Assembly: GCA_021648265.1 (NCBI GenBank)
Contig: JAKITD010000015.1
Location: forward strand, 1 to 44,386
Direction: 5' to 3'
Origin: Flavobacteriaceae bacterium
Lineage (GTDB): Bacteria > Bacteroidota > Bacteroidia > Flavobacteriales > Flavobacteriaceae
Length of the DNA: 44,386 nt
In this document: positions 1-8,625 of the stretch, in pieces
How positions within the stretch are numbered: the first letter of the stretch is position 1
Layout: each line of letters begins with the position of its first letter
Program-made: the position numbers and the translations under genes
The notes under the pieces: model-generated
Told to the model about the DNA's origin: nothing
What the model saw: only the letters and a program-made list of their open reading frames with translations
The model's database searches: none

Positions 1-78
1 TATCCAAAGTAATATCAATTCTGTTGATGCCAACCAGAAGTAGATGGAAAATAACCGAACTACACACAGAGCATCATA

Positions 79-1461
79 GTGGACAACTTAATTTATCGTT
101 CAACTAAAAAAAACGGGGGATGGCTAACTATATATAATATTGGTGGAGCATTAAATAGAAATTCAACTTCTCGTACCAACCAAAACGGCCCAAAAGAATA
201 TGGGTTTAGAGGAAATGCACGCAATTACGACCTTAATAGAGATTTTATAAAATCTGATACCAAAAACTCTAAGGCTTTTGCTGAAATATTTAGGACAGTA
301 AAACCAAACCTTTTTATAGACAATCACGTAAGTAATGGCGCCGATTACCAATACACCTTAACTCATCTTTTTACACAACATAACAAATTGGGTGGTAAAT
401 TAGGGAACTACCTTCACACCTATTTTATGCCAGAACTGGAAGATTCCTTAGCTCAAAAACAATGGGGTATTACTCCTTATGTAACTATTTTTAACCGAAC
501 TCCAGAAAGTGGATTTTCACAGTTTTTAGATTCCCCAAGATATTCAACTGGATACACCACACTTTTTAATACGTTGGGAATGATGGTCGAAACACACATG
601 CTAAAACCTTATAAACAAAGAGTGGATGGCACTTACGAGTTAATGAAAAGTTTTATTTCAATTGTAGAAAAAGATGCTGACAAAATTAAAAAACTAACCA
701 ACTATTCTTCTAAAAGATATAAAGTTGGTGACTCCTACCCTATTTCTTGGCAAATTGATACTACGCAATCTTCAATATTAAAGTTTAAAGGTTATGAAGG
801 AGAAATGATTAAGAGTAAAATTACAGGAACCAATCGTTTAAAATATGATAGAGCAAAACCATTCACCAAAGAAGTTGTTTATCAGAATTATTTTATTCCA
901 AAAGAAAAAATTATTATTCCAGAGAAATACATCATCCCTCAAGGTTGGTGGAATGTTATAGAGCTATTAAAACTGAATAAAATTAAAATGAAGCGTGTAT
1001 CAAAAGACACAATAATAACCGCTTCCATCTATAAAATTAAAAGTTATGAATCTGTAAAGTCACCTTACGAAGGTCATTATTTACATTACAACACACAAGT
1101 TGAAAACACTATTGAAAATACTAAAATCAATAAAGGAGATTACATTGTAAACACCCAACAAGAAGGAGTACGTTATATATTAGAAACCTTGGAGCCCTCT
1201 GCACCAGATTCATTTTTTAATTGGAATTTCTTCGATACCATACTTCAGCAAAAAGAAGGTTTTTCGCCTTATGTTTGGGAAGATCTTGCACTTGAATTTT
1301 TAGAAAACAATCCTGAAATTAAAAAAGAATTTGAAGAAAAGAAAGTATTAGATTCAGAATTTTCGAAAAACTGTCACCTACAATTGGATTGGATTCATAA
1401 AAAATCTCCCAATTACGAGAAAGCTCATTTACGGTATCCGGTCGTTCGGGTGGGTGGTTAA
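79..1461 (+). pseudogene. M14-family zinc carboxypeptidase-like protein, 5' part missing or damaged
   Basis: The readable part encodes about 460 residues resembling the large secreted M14 metallocarboxypeptidase-like proteins of Flavobacteriaceae. Recognisable blocks are YNIGGALNRN followed by a run ending NYDLNRDFIK, the metal-ligand-type segment FIDNHVSNGADYQYT, and VETHMLKPYKQRV in the region that carries the catalytic Glu in this family. The C-terminus looks complete (YEKAHLRYPVVRV). The N-terminal HxxE zinc motif should lie just upstream, but bases 1-78 have stops in this frame (10, 25, 52) and no frame reads through. Fragments such as QPEVDGK suggest the coding sequence continues with indels. 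The GTG at 79 is therefore only the first usable codon, not a believable start. It is either a pseudogene or a contig end with base errors. The 3' end overlaps the convergent Nudix gene by 33 bp. Confidence 0.7.
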
Positions 1462-2052
1462 ATATTCTTTCGGAAAAAGGAGCTTTACATTTTCATAAGA
1501 ATCTTGTAATGCTTTTTGAGATTTTTCAAAATTTTTCCACTTTGCTTTTTTTATACCTTCATCTAATTGCGGTGTTAATTCACCCTTATATTCGGTGTAC
1601 ATCTCGTACCAATAGGTAATTTTTAATTTAAAGGTATCGTTGCGTTTAAATACATGATAGGTTTTCATGATAAAATCTTTAATCTCCAATCCTTCAACTC
1701 CAGTCTCTTCCTCTACTTCTCTTATTGCAGCAGCTTCATAGGTTTCTTTTTTCTCAACACCGCCTTTTGGCAAATCCCATTTGGAGTTTCTGTAAATAAA
1801 TAATATTTCTTTTTTCTGATTGTAAACCAAACCACCAGCAGCTTCAACCACCGGAAGTTTTTTCCGAAGTTGTTTTTCTAGTTTCTTTTCGTTTTTATGA
1901 AATAAATTCACATAATGCAACTCTCCTTTTACTATTTTTTCAATTAAATTAGTGAAATCTACTTCCTTTAATGAATATGAAGTGTACTGACTCCCAATAT
2001 TTTTTTTAGAAGAAAGAATTATAGGAATATCTTTTACAAAAACTTTATACAT
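1429..2052 (-). CDS. Nudix hydrolase
   Basis: A 207-aa Nudix protein. The full Nudix box GX5EX7REUXEEXGU is present at about residues 97-119 (GGVEKKE, then REVEEETGV), with WDLPKGG just before it. Family members hydrolyse nucleoside-diphosphate-linked substrates with Mg2+ or Mn2+; the substrate cannot be read from the sequence. About 65 residues precede the Nudix fold, an arrangement common in flavobacterial homologues. I start at the ATG giving MYKVFVKDIP (2052), not the upstream ATG at 2073, because the latter would overlap the divergent pyrE start. The two starts are then 7 bp apart, so control regions overlap the neighbouring coding sequence. The 3' end overlaps the peptidase remnant. Confidence 0.88.
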   Translation of the reverse strand: MYKVFVKDIPIILSSKKNIGSQYTSYSLKEVDFTNLIEKIVKGELHYVNLFHKNEKKLEKQLRKKLPVVEAAGGLVYNQKKEILFIYRNSKWDLPKGGVEKKETYEAAAIREVEEETGVEGLEIKDFIMKTYHVFKRNDTFKLKITYWYEMYTEYKGELTPQLDEGIKKAKWKNFEKSQKALQDSYENVKLLFPKEYLTTHPNDRIP

Positions 2053-2055
2053 TTG
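2048..2055 (+). promoter_or_regulatory. Candidate Bacteroidota -7 element for pyrE
   Basis: TACATTTG matches TAnnTTTG exactly and lies 4 nt before the pyrE ATG, which implies a leaderless or nearly leaderless mRNA. I see no good TTTG -33 element upstream, so this rests on the -7 box and its position. Confidence 0.4.
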
Positions 2056-2059
2056 CACT

Positions 2060-2701
2060 ATGATTTTAAACAAAGAAACTGCCCAGAAAACAGCCGAATT
2101 GCTATTGCAAATTAATGCAATTAAATTACAACCACAAAACCCTTTTACATGGGCTTCGGGTTGGAAATCTCCAATTTACTGTGACAACCGCATAACATTG
2201 TCATTTCCAATGATTAGAAATTACATTCGTGAAAATTTAGCCAAACAAATTGAAGAACTTTACGGAAAACCAGACGTAATTGTAGGTGTTGCAACTGGAG
2301 CAATTGGCATTGGTGCTTTGGTAGCAGATGTGCTAAATATTCCTTTTTGTTATGTTAGACCGGAGGCAAAAAAACATGGAAGACAAAATAAAATTGAAGG
2401 TTATATTGAAAAAGGGCAAACAGCTATTATCGTAGAAGACCTTATTAGTACTGGCAAAAGCAGCCTTTTAGCGGTAGATGCTCTTAGAGAAGCTGAGGTA
2501 AAAGTAAAGGGAATGGTGGCAATTTTTACTTATGGATTTGATATTGCTGAAGAAAACTTCAAAAATGCAAACGTTACTTTAAACACCTTAAGCAATTACG
2601 ATAACCTATTAGTACTTGCCGAAAAGTCTAATTATATAACTTCAACAGAAGCGGAAGTACTTTCAAAATGGAAAAAAGACCCAGGAAATTGGTCAAAATA
2701 A
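2060..2701 (+). CDS. pyrE: Orotate phosphoribosyltransferase
   Basis: A 213-aa enzyme converting orotate and PRPP to orotidine 5'-phosphate in de novo pyrimidine synthesis, in the cytoplasm. The PRPP-binding loop is VEDLISTGKSS (residues 125-135), preceded by the hydrophobic strand TAII. The segment VGVATGAIGIGALVAD (about 75-90) and YVRPEAKKHGRQN (about 98-110, flexible catalytic loop with Lys/His) are typical. Length matches the family. The start is the ATG 4 nt after a TAnnTTTG box. It is followed after 73 bp by a SRPBCC-domain gene that often accompanies pyrE in Flavobacteriaceae. Divergent from the Nudix gene. Confidence 0.97.
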   Translation: MILNKETAQKTAELLLQINAIKLQPQNPFTWASGWKSPIYCDNRITLSFPMIRNYIRENLAKQIEELYGKPDVIVGVATGAIGIGALVADVLNIPFCYVRPEAKKHGRQNKIEGYIEKGQTAIIVEDLISTGKSSLLAVDALREAEVKVKGMVAIFTYGFDIAEENFKNANVTLNTLSNYDNLLVLAEKSNYITSTEAEVLSKWKKDPGNWSK

Positions 2702-2717
2702 ATAATTTTAAGAATTA

Positions 2718-2757
2718 AAACTTAGTGTGCTTTGTGAAAAACTTAGTGTACTTTGTG
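2718..2757 (+). repeat. Two tandem 19-nt units before the SRPBCC gene
   Basis: AAACTTAGTGTGCTTTGTG (2718-2736) and AAACTTAGTGTACTTTGTG (2739-2757) differ at one base and are spaced with a 21-bp period. The second unit contains TACTTTG, close to a -7 box. The pair ends 17 bp before the ATG at 2775, so it may carry promoter function or be a dispersed repeat. Confidence 0.7.
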
Positions 2758-2774
2758 GCTAAATAAAAGATAAA

Positions 2775-3167
2775 ATGAATTTAAATAGTAAAAAAGTAAC
2801 CGTTCAAAAATCGGCAACAGAACTTTGCGATTTTCTTTGCGATGTAAAAAACTTCGAACAGTTAATGCCAGATAACATTAGTAAATTTGAAGTAATTAGA
2901 GACAATGCTTTTGTTTTTGCTTTAAAGGGAATGCCAGAAATTGCTTTGGAAGTAAAAGAGGTAATCGTACCAAATAAAGTAGTCTTGGGAGCAATTAGCG
3001 ATAAAATTCCGTTTAACTTAACAGGAAATATTACAGAAATCAACGAAACCTCCTCGGAAGCAGAATTGCAATTTGAAGGAGATTTTAATCCGATGATGGC
3101 AATGATGATCAAAGGACCTATTACTAAATTTTTGGAGACTTTGTCTAGTAATTTAGAAAACATATAA
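2775..3167 (+). CDS. SRPBCC (START-like) family protein
   Basis: A small, Cys-poor protein of 130 aa without signal peptide or membrane segment. The layout fits the SRPBCC/START-like fold: an N-terminal strand (SKKVTVQKSATELCDFL), the helix DVKNFEQLMPDNI, a middle of alternating strands (FVFALKG, ALEVKEVIV) and a long C-terminal helix with MMAMMIKGPITKFLETL. Such proteins bind hydrophobic ligands in a deep pocket; no specific ligand can be named. In Flavobacteriaceae a gene of this type commonly follows pyrE, but no biochemical link follows from that. It converges on birA, with a perfect palindrome between the stops. Confidence 0.8.
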   Translation: MNLNSKKVTVQKSATELCDFLCDVKNFEQLMPDNISKFEVIRDNAFVFALKGMPEIALEVKEVIVPNKVVLGAISDKIPFNLTGNITEINETSSEAELQFEGDFNPMMAMMIKGPITKFLETLSSNLENI

Positions 3168-3174
3168 ATATTAC

Positions 3175-3207
3175 AGACCTACTAGGTTTTTAAAACCTAG
3201 TAGGTCT
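3175..3207. terminator. Perfect 16-bp inverted repeat between convergent genes (bidirectional terminator)
   Basis: Arm AGACCTACTAGGTTTT, central T, then the exact reverse complement. The T-run and A-run inside and beside the arms allow termination on both strands. It lies between the SRPBCC stop (3167) and the birA stop (3214). A second copy, differing only in the central base, lies at 43079-43111, so it is also a dispersed palindrome. Confidence 0.7.
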
Positions 3208-3213
3208 TATACT

Positions 3214-3945
3214 TTAAAACAATAGCTTTATTTTTTTTAACTGATAAGTATTAAGCACCTCTTCTTCATTTTCAATAATCAATTCACCCGTATTAGTAAC
3301 TCCTTTTATTTTTCCGTTAAATCGGGTTTTATTTGGAGTTTCAAAAACCGAAATAGTTTCTTTTCTGAAAAGATTTGCTTCATAACTCATTTTTAATTCA
3401 GAAAAAGAGTTGGTTCCAAGGGATTTTAATTCAGAAAAAACTGCTTCAGAAACCTCGTGAAGCACTTCATCAAGATTGTATTTTACACCCGTAGTCAACC
3501 TCATAGAAGTTGCTTGTGGTAAGTTGTTAAAATGCTCTTCATTTACATTAAGTCCAATTCCAATTACCGAAGACACAATTTTTCCTTGTTTAACTTGGTT
3601 TTCGATAAGGATTCCTGCCACCTTTTTTGACTGTGACATAATGTCGTTAGGCCATTTTATTTGAACCTTTGGAATTAAAAGTTTTTTTAACGCTTTTTGT
3701 ACTCCAAGTGAAGTGGCAAATGCAATACTCGAAATATCGGAAACTGACAAGCCGTAAAACCTATTAAATATACTAAAGGTAAGACTTTGTTGAGGTATGG
3801 ATTGCCAAGCTGCACCTTGTTGTCCACGTCCACTTATTTGCTTGTTAGCAAGGACTATTGTTTGGTCTTCTAACACTTCATTTTTAGCTAAATTAATTAG
3901 GTAAGAATTTGTTGAGTCAATGGCATTAAGTTTGATTATCTTCAC
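3214..3945 (-). CDS. birA: Biotin--[acetyl-CoA-carboxylase] ligase
   Basis: Attaches biotin to the carrier domain of acetyl-CoA carboxylase through biotinyl-AMP. The GTG start chosen here at 3945 gives 243 aa beginning VKIIKLNAIDSTNSYL; the longer reading from 4116 adds a hydrophobic stretch unlike the family and runs into rsfS. Family signatures are DSTNSYL, the biotinyl-AMP loop around ISGRGQQGAAW (normally GRGRxGRxW; here GRGQQGAAW), KWPNDI, KVAGILIE and GIGLNVN. No N-terminal DNA-binding domain is present, so this is a monofunctional ligase, not a repressor. Divergent from rsfS with 99 bp between starts. Confidence 0.93.
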   Translation of the reverse strand: MKIIKLNAIDSTNSYLINLAKNEVLEDQTIVLANKQISGRGQQGAAWQSIPQQSLTFSIFNRFYGLSVSDISSIAFATSLGVQKALKKLLIPKVQIKWPNDIMSQSKKVAGILIENQVKQGKIVSSVIGIGLNVNEEHFNNLPQATSMRLTTGVKYNLDEVLHEVSEAVFSELKSLGTNSFSELKMSYEANLFRKETISVFETPNKTRFNGKIKGVTNTGELIIENEEEVLNTYQLKKIKLLF

Positions 3946-4044
3946 CGCATATAAAATATGTGTTAATGTAACGTTATAAAAACGTTTCAATAAACAAAAA
4001 AAGAATAACTTTACAACCTTATTAAAAGGTAAAATTAAATTATA

Positions 4045-4428
4045 TTGAAGAAAGAAAAAGGTACCGACCAACTCATAACCCAAATTATTATTGGAATTGA
4101 AGAAGTTAAAGGTCAAGACATTGAAATTCTAGACCTTAGAGAATTAGAAAATACTGTTTGTGATTATTTTATTATTTGCAACGGTACTTCAAACACCCAA
4201 GTAAATGCTATTGTAAATTCAATTCAGAAAACAGTTAGCAAAGCAATTCAAGAAAAGCCATGGCACATTGAAGGTAGTAATAATGCCGAATGGGTGCTGA
4301 TTGACTATGTTCACGTTGTGGTTCATGTATTTCAGAAACACATTCGAGAATTTTACAATATTGAAGGATTGTGGGGCGATGCAAAGTCGGTAATAATTGA
4401 AACATCAACTAAAAAAGAAGAAGCCTAA
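4045..4428 (+). CDS. rsfS: Ribosome silencing factor RsfS
   Basis: A 127-aa protein of the RsfS/Iojap family, which binds ribosomal protein L14 and blocks 30S-50S joining when nutrients are short. Family features are DIEILDLRELENTVCDYFIIC, the helix SNTQVNAIVNSI, the PWHIEG motif, WVLIDY and the C-terminal REFYNIEGLWGDA. The start is a TTG (4045); no ATG fits the conserved N-terminus. The stop overlaps the ftsH ATG by one base (TAATG), indicating translational coupling, an order also seen in other Flavobacteriaceae. Confidence 0.95.
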   Translation: MKKEKGTDQLITQIIIGIEEVKGQDIEILDLRELENTVCDYFIICNGTSNTQVNAIVNSIQKTVSKAIQEKPWHIEGSNNAEWVLIDYVHVVVHVFQKHIREFYNIEGLWGDAKSVIIETSTKKEEA

Positions 4429-6449
4429 TGGCAAACGAAAATAAAAAATCAGACAATAAAAAACCGGAAATTAAAAAGCCTAAATTTAATAGTTATTGGA
4501 TTTATGCTGCTATAATATTGGTTTTTCTAGCCTTAAATGTTTTTGGTGGTGGAAGTTGGTCTCAGCCTGAAAAAATAACGCAATCTAAATTTAATTCCTT
4601 TTTATTAGATGGAGACATTGAAAAAATTGACATTGTAAATAAAAAGACCGTAAAAGTTTTTCTTACTTCTGAAGCAAAAAACAAAGAAGTTCACACAAAG
4701 AAAAAAGAGAAATCTGATTTTCTTGCTACAGGAAAGGAAGCTTCTTATCAATTTCAGATTGGAGATCTTGGTCATTTTCAAGAAAAATTCGACAAAATTG
4801 TAAAAGATAATAATCTACAAACCTACGACACCTATAGTGATGATAACAACGTAATGAGTGAGATATTAATTTCACTTTTACCATTTGTGGTTATTATTGG
4901 AATCTGGATTTTTATCATGCGACGTATGTCTGGTGGTGCTGGAGGTGGTCCAGGTGGACAAATATTTAATATCGGAAAATCGAAAGCTAAATTATTTGAT
5001 CAAAAAACCGATATAAAAACAAGCTTTAAAGATGTTGCAGGGTTAGAAGGTGCTAAAGAGGAAGTTCAAGAAATTGTAGATTTCCTTAAAAAACCTGAAA
5101 AATATACTGCCTTGGGAGGCAAAATTCCTAAAGGAGCTTTATTAGTTGGTTTACCAGGAACTGGAAAAACATTATTAGCAAAAGCAGTTGCTGGAGAAGC
5201 GCACGTACCTTTTTTCTCATTATCTGGATCCGATTTTGTAGAAATGTTTGTAGGTGTTGGTGCATCTCGTGTTCGTGACTTATTTAAACAAGCCAAAGAA
5301 AAAGCACCATCTATTATTTTTATTGATGAGATTGATGCTATTGGTCGTGCCAGAGGAAAAAACGCGATGTCTGGTTCAAACGACGAACGTGAAAACACAT
5401 TAAATCAATTACTAACTGAAATGGATGGTTTTGGATCTAATTCAAACGTAATTGTTTTGGCTGCTACTAACCGTGCAGATATTTTAGACAAAGCATTAAT
5501 TCGTGCTGGACGTTTTGACAGACAAATTTATATTGATCTTCCAGATATTAGAGAACGTAAAGAAATTTTCGAAGTGCATTTACGTCCATTAAAAGTAGAT
5601 AAGAATCTAGACACTGATTTCTTATCTAAACAAACTCCTGGTTTTTCTGGTGCCGACATAGCAAACGTGTGTAATGAAGCGGCTTTAATTGCAGCTAGAA
5701 GTGATAAAAAATCTGTTGAAAAACAAGACTTCTTAGATGCTGTTGACCGTATTGTTGGTGGATTGGAAAAGAAAAATAAAATTATTACTCCTTCCGAAAA
5801 GAAATCAATTGCATTTCACGAAGCAGGACATGCAACAGTAAGTTGGATGTTAGAACACGCTGCTCCATTGGTAAAAGTTACCATTGTACCAAGAGGAAAA
5901 TCCTTAGGTGCTGCTTGGTATTTACCCGAAGAGCGTCAATTGGTAAAACCAGACCAAATGTTGGATGAAATGTGTGCAACTCTTGGTGGTCGTGCTGCTG
6001 AAAGAGTAATTTTTAACGAAATTTCTACTGGAGCATTAAACGATTTGGAGAAAGTAACTAAACAAGCAAGAGCAATGGTAACTATTTATGGTCTGAATGA
6101 CAAAATAGGAAACTTAACTTATTACGATTCTTCTGGCCAAAACGAATATGGTTTCACAAAACCTTATAGCGAAAAAACTGCTGAATTAATTGATCAAGAA
6201 ATTTCTAAATTAATTGAAACACAATATCAAAGAGCCATCAGTATTTTAGAGCAACATAAAGATAAACTTACCGATTTAGCAACTGTGCTACTTGATAAAG
6301 AGGTTATTTTTAAAGATGATCTTCAAAAAATATTTGGAGACCGTCCTTATGCAAAATCCGAAGAAACTGCTTCTGAAGAAATAAAAGAAGCTATGACTAA
6401 TGACCAAGAGGAAAAGGAAGTTGAAATCGAAAATAAAAACGATAAATAA
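4428..6449 (+). CDS. ftsH: ATP-dependent zinc metalloprotease FtsH
   Basis: A 673-aa membrane AAA+ protease that extracts and degrades membrane and short-lived cytosolic proteins. Two transmembrane helices (about residues 23-40 and 145-164) bracket a periplasmic domain. The AAA module follows with Walker A GLPGTGKT (241-248), Walker [10 protein letters not shown] (296-304), the [13 protein letters not shown] pore region and the arginine-finger region AGRFDRQ. The peptidase has the zinc motif HEAGH (464-468). The second Walker A residue is Leu where FtsH usually has Pro; the essential GTGKT residues are intact. The C-terminal tail is acidic and low complexity. It heads a cluster of membrane-lipid genes. 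Confidence 0.98.
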   Translation: MANENKKSDNKKPEIKKPKFNSYWIYAAIILVFLALNVFGGGSWSQPEKITQSKFNSFLLDGDIEKIDIVNKKTVKVFLTSEAKNKEVHTKKKEKSDFLATGKEASYQFQIGDLGHFQEKFDKIVKDNNLQTYDTYSDDNNVMSEILISLLPFVVIIGIWIFIMRRMSGGAGGGPGGQIFNIGKSKAKLFDQKTDIKTSFKDVAGLEGAKEEVQEIVDFLKKPEKYTALGGKIPKGALLVGLPGTGKTLLAKAVAGEAHVPFFSLSGSDFVEMFVGVGASRVRDLFKQAKEKAPSIIFIDEIDAIGRARGKNAMSGSNDERENTLNQLLTEMDGFGSNSNVIVLAATNRADILDKALIRAGRFDRQIYIDLPDIRERKEIFEVHLRPLKVDKNLDTDFLSKQTPGFSGADIANVCNEAALIAARSDKKSVEKQDFLDAVDRIVGGLEKKNKIITPSEKKSIAFHEAGHATVSWMLEHAAPLVKVTIVPRGKSLGAAWYLPEERQLVKPDQMLDEMCATLGGRAAERVIFNEISTGALNDLEKVTKQARAMVTIYGLNDKIGNLTYYDSSGQNEYGFTKPYSEKTAELIDQEISKLIETQYQRAISILEQHKDKLTDLATVLLDKEVIFKDDLQKIFGDRPYAKSEETASEEIKEAMTNDQEEKEVEIENKNDK

Positions 6450-6461
6450 TCTATATTATAT

Positions 6462-6514
6462 ACAGCTGTTTTCGAAATAAATTTTCACGAAATTTAACAT
6501 TAGAAAACAGCTGT
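6462..6514. terminator. Long inverted repeat after ftsH
   Basis: Arms ACAGCTGTTTTC (6462-6473) and GAAAACAGCTGT (6503-6514) are exact complements around a 29-nt centre that contains a shorter nested pair (TTTCG/CGAAA). It follows the ftsH stop by 12 bp and precedes the next gene's start. No long T-run follows the second arm, so a role in mRNA stability or partial termination is as likely as full termination. Confidence 0.5.
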
Positions 6515-6529
6515 TATCTTTAGTTTTTA

Positions 6530-6537
6530 TATATTTG
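6530..6537 (+). promoter_or_regulatory. Candidate -7 element for the LUD-cdsA-psd genes
   Basis: TATATTTG matches TAnnTTTG and lies 38 nt before the ATG at 6576, directly after the inverted repeat. It would let the downstream genes be transcribed independently of ftsH. Confidence 0.4.
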
Positions 6538-6575
6538 ATGATTACAAACAGCTTCAATTCCCCAATAAATAGCAA

Positions 6576-7178
6576 ATGAATCTGCTAAAAAAAATTTTTG
6601 GTATAAAAGATAAGTCAGAGATTTCTATAAATCAAACTGATAAAAGTAGTTATGTCCCTAGAGAAGACACTCCCATTGACGAAAAATTCACTTATAATTT
6701 CAATGAAAATGGCGGAAAATTTCTTTATTGTTTAACAATGGACGAAGTTTTTGAAGCATTTAATAATATACTTGAAGAAAACCAATTAGATAAAAAAGAC
6801 GTTTATTGTATCAACAAACAATTAGGAGACGTGTTTAAATCGGATGATTTTAATTTTAATAAGGCAACGGATAATTCTTTTTTCTTAACAACTTGCGAAT
6901 CATTAATTGCTAAAAATGGTTCTATTTTATTTTCTTCTAACCAAATAAAAGAGAAAAAACTAAATGAACTTCCTTCAAAATTTATCGTTTTTGCTACAAC
7001 TAGTCAACTTACAGATACCATTAGTGAAGGAATGCGAAAAATAAAAAACCAGAGCAAAAATCTAATACCAAGTAATATTACAACCATCCAAGATTTTGAA
7101 ACCGAAAAAGAAAAGAATTTTATGAGTTATGGAAGTAGCACAAAAAACTTATATTTGTTGCTACTGGAAGACTTATAA
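6576..7178 (+). CDS. LUD (LutC/YkgG) domain protein
   Basis: A 200-aa soluble protein that looks like a stand-alone LUD domain. The C-terminal half carries the pattern FFLTTCESLIAKNGSILFSS, FIVFATTSQLTDTISEGMRKI and NLYLLLLEDL, where LutC proteins have their conserved core strands. LutC-type domains take part in lactate oxidation in other bacteria, but no lutA or lutB is nearby. In Flavobacteriaceae this gene sits between ftsH and cdsA as here, which suggests another, unknown role. It lies 3 bp before cdsA and is almost certainly co-transcribed with it. The first 50 residues are polar and poorly conserved. Confidence 0.75.
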   Translation: MNLLKKIFGIKDKSEISINQTDKSSYVPREDTPIDEKFTYNFNENGGKFLYCLTMDEVFEAFNNILEENQLDKKDVYCINKQLGDVFKSDDFNFNKATDNSFFLTTCESLIAKNGSILFSSNQIKEKKLNELPSKFIVFATTSQLTDTISEGMRKIKNQSKNLIPSNITTIQDFETEKEKNFMSYGSSTKNLYLLLLEDL

Positions 7179-7181
7179 TTT

Positions 7182-7985
7182 ATGAAAGAAGTTATCATTC
7201 GGTTTTTATCGGGAGTACTTTATGTCGCAATCATCTTTTTTACACTATTCACCTCTCGTGAATGGTTTATTGGACTCCTATTTATTCTTGCAGCTTTTAC
7301 ATTAAATGAATTTTTACGTTTAGTAAAACTAAAAGGTCTTATTGCTTATTTAATACTTGCAATTTCATTTTATTTTATTAGTTATAAAGAAATAAGTACA
7401 ATTATCACACCACTATTATTAGGTCTAACTATTATTGTAAATCTTTTTTTATTCAGAGATGTAATGATTTTTAATAAACTAAGATTGTTTAAAAAGCGGC
7501 GTTATTTCTGTATTATTTTTTACATAATAAGTGGATTTGTATTTTTGTCTTTAATCCCTTCAATAGAAGGAACATTTGAACCTAAAATAGTCCTCGGAAT
7601 TTTTATTCTTGCTTGGACAAATGATACTTTTGCTTATTTGGCTGGAAAACAATTTGGAAAAAGAAAATTAATGGAGAAAATTTCACCTAAAAAAACAATA
7701 GAAGGCTTTTTTGGAGGAATCGTTGGTGCTTTAATTGCAAGCTTTTTATTTTTTAGTTATTCTTCCTTATACACTCTAATTATTTGGTTAATTTTGGCGA
7801 TATTAGTTTCGGTGTTAGGAACCACTGGCGACTTAATTCAATCTAAATTTAAACGCCTTGCTGGAGTTAAAGACAGCGGAAAAATTATGCCTGGACACGG
7901 TGGCGTTTACGATAGATTGGATAGTATTATTTTTGCAAGCCCATTTATTTATTTATTTTTAATAATTGTAAAATATGTTTCATAA
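7182..7985 (+). CDS. cdsA: Phosphatidate cytidylyltransferase
   Basis: An integral membrane enzyme (267 aa) making CDP-diacylglycerol from phosphatidic acid and CTP, the precursor of all phospholipid head groups. Seven or so hydrophobic helices are visible. The family signature sits in the C-terminal third: SPKKTIEGFFGG, then GDLIQSKFKRLAGVKDSG followed by MPGHGGVYDRLDS, which includes the catalytic Asp residues. It begins 3 bp after the LUD gene and its 3' end overlaps psd by 11 bp, so the three are translated from one message. Confidence 0.97.
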   Translation: MKEVIIRFLSGVLYVAIIFFTLFTSREWFIGLLFILAAFTLNEFLRLVKLKGLIAYLILAISFYFISYKEISTIITPLLLGLTIIVNLFLFRDVMIFNKLRLFKKRRYFCIIFYIISGFVFLSLIPSIEGTFEPKIVLGIFILAWTNDTFAYLAGKQFGKRKLMEKISPKKTIEGFFGGIVGALIASFLFFSYSSLYTLIIWLILAILVSVLGTTGDLIQSKFKRLAGVKDSGKIMPGHGGVYDRLDSIIFASPFIYLFLIIVKYVS

Positions 7986-8625
7986 AGAAGGATTTAAAAT
8001 AATAACAATTACTTTTTTAATCTTTGCTATTCTAAGTCTTAGCACAAAGTATTTAGTTGAAAATAACTGGATTGAAAAGGGAATTTTAATCGTTTTATTT
8101 ATATTTTTATTTCTTATTCTTCAATTTTTTAGAAATCCAAAACGTAATTTCAAACTAAACAACAAGGAAATTTTATCACCTGTTGATGGAAAAGTAGTAG
8201 TAATTGAAGAAGTTTTTGAAAAGGAATATTTTAAAGACAAAAGATTGCAAGTTTCTGTTTTTATGTCGCCTTTAAATGTTCATATAACGAGATATCCTAT
8301 TGGCGGAAATGTTGTTTTTAGTAAATACCATCCTGGAAAATTTTTAGTTGCTTGGCATCCAAAATCTTCAGAAGAAAACGAACGCACTACTGTTGTAGTA
8401 AAATCTACAGAGTTTGGAGAAGTTTTGCATCGCCAAATTGCAGGAGCTGTTGCTAGGCGAATTGTAAATTATGCTGAGGAAGACCAAGATGTAGTACAAG
8501 CATCAGATAGTGGTTTTATAAAATTTGGGTCACGTGTAGATATTTTTTTACCTTTAGGGACAAATATTAATGTAAGTATTAACCAAGTTGTAAAAGGAGG
8601 AATTACTGTATTAGCACAAAAATGA
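7975..8625 (+). CDS. psd: Phosphatidylserine decarboxylase proenzyme, short (archaeal-like) type
   Basis: A 216-aa protein that decarboxylates phosphatidylserine to phosphatidylethanolamine. The N-terminus has two hydrophobic segments (about 10-25 and 36-51), followed by SPVDGKVV, the HITRYPIGG core, and FGSRVDIFLP near the C-terminus. The Gly-Ser of FGSR is the expected self-cleavage site giving the pyruvoyl group; the chain after it is short, as in the family. Its ATG lies inside the end of cdsA and its TGA overlaps the next ATG (ATGA). The location next to cdsA fits one phospholipid pathway. Confidence 0.95.
   Translation: MFHKEGFKIITITFLIFAILSLSTKYLVENNWIEKGILIVLFIFLFLILQFFRNPKRNFKLNNKEILSPVDGKVVVIEEVFEKEYFKDKRLQVSVFMSPLNVHITRYPIGGNVVFSKYHPGKFLVAWHPKSSEENERTTVVVKSTEFGEVLHRQIAGAVARRIVNYAEEDQDVVQASDSGFIKFGSRVDIFLPLGTNINVSINQVVKGGITVLAQK

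Noticed and set aside
2804-3163. A 119-codon antisense frame opposite the SRPBCC gene
   Set aside because: It mirrors the coding strand of a well-supported gene and has low-complexity composition typical of antisense shadows.
3946-4116. The longer N-terminus of the biotin ligase as a DNA-binding domain
   Set aside because: The extra 57 residues are hydrophobic and Phe-rich, overlap rsfS and have no helix-turn-helix; the GTG start at 3945 fits the family.
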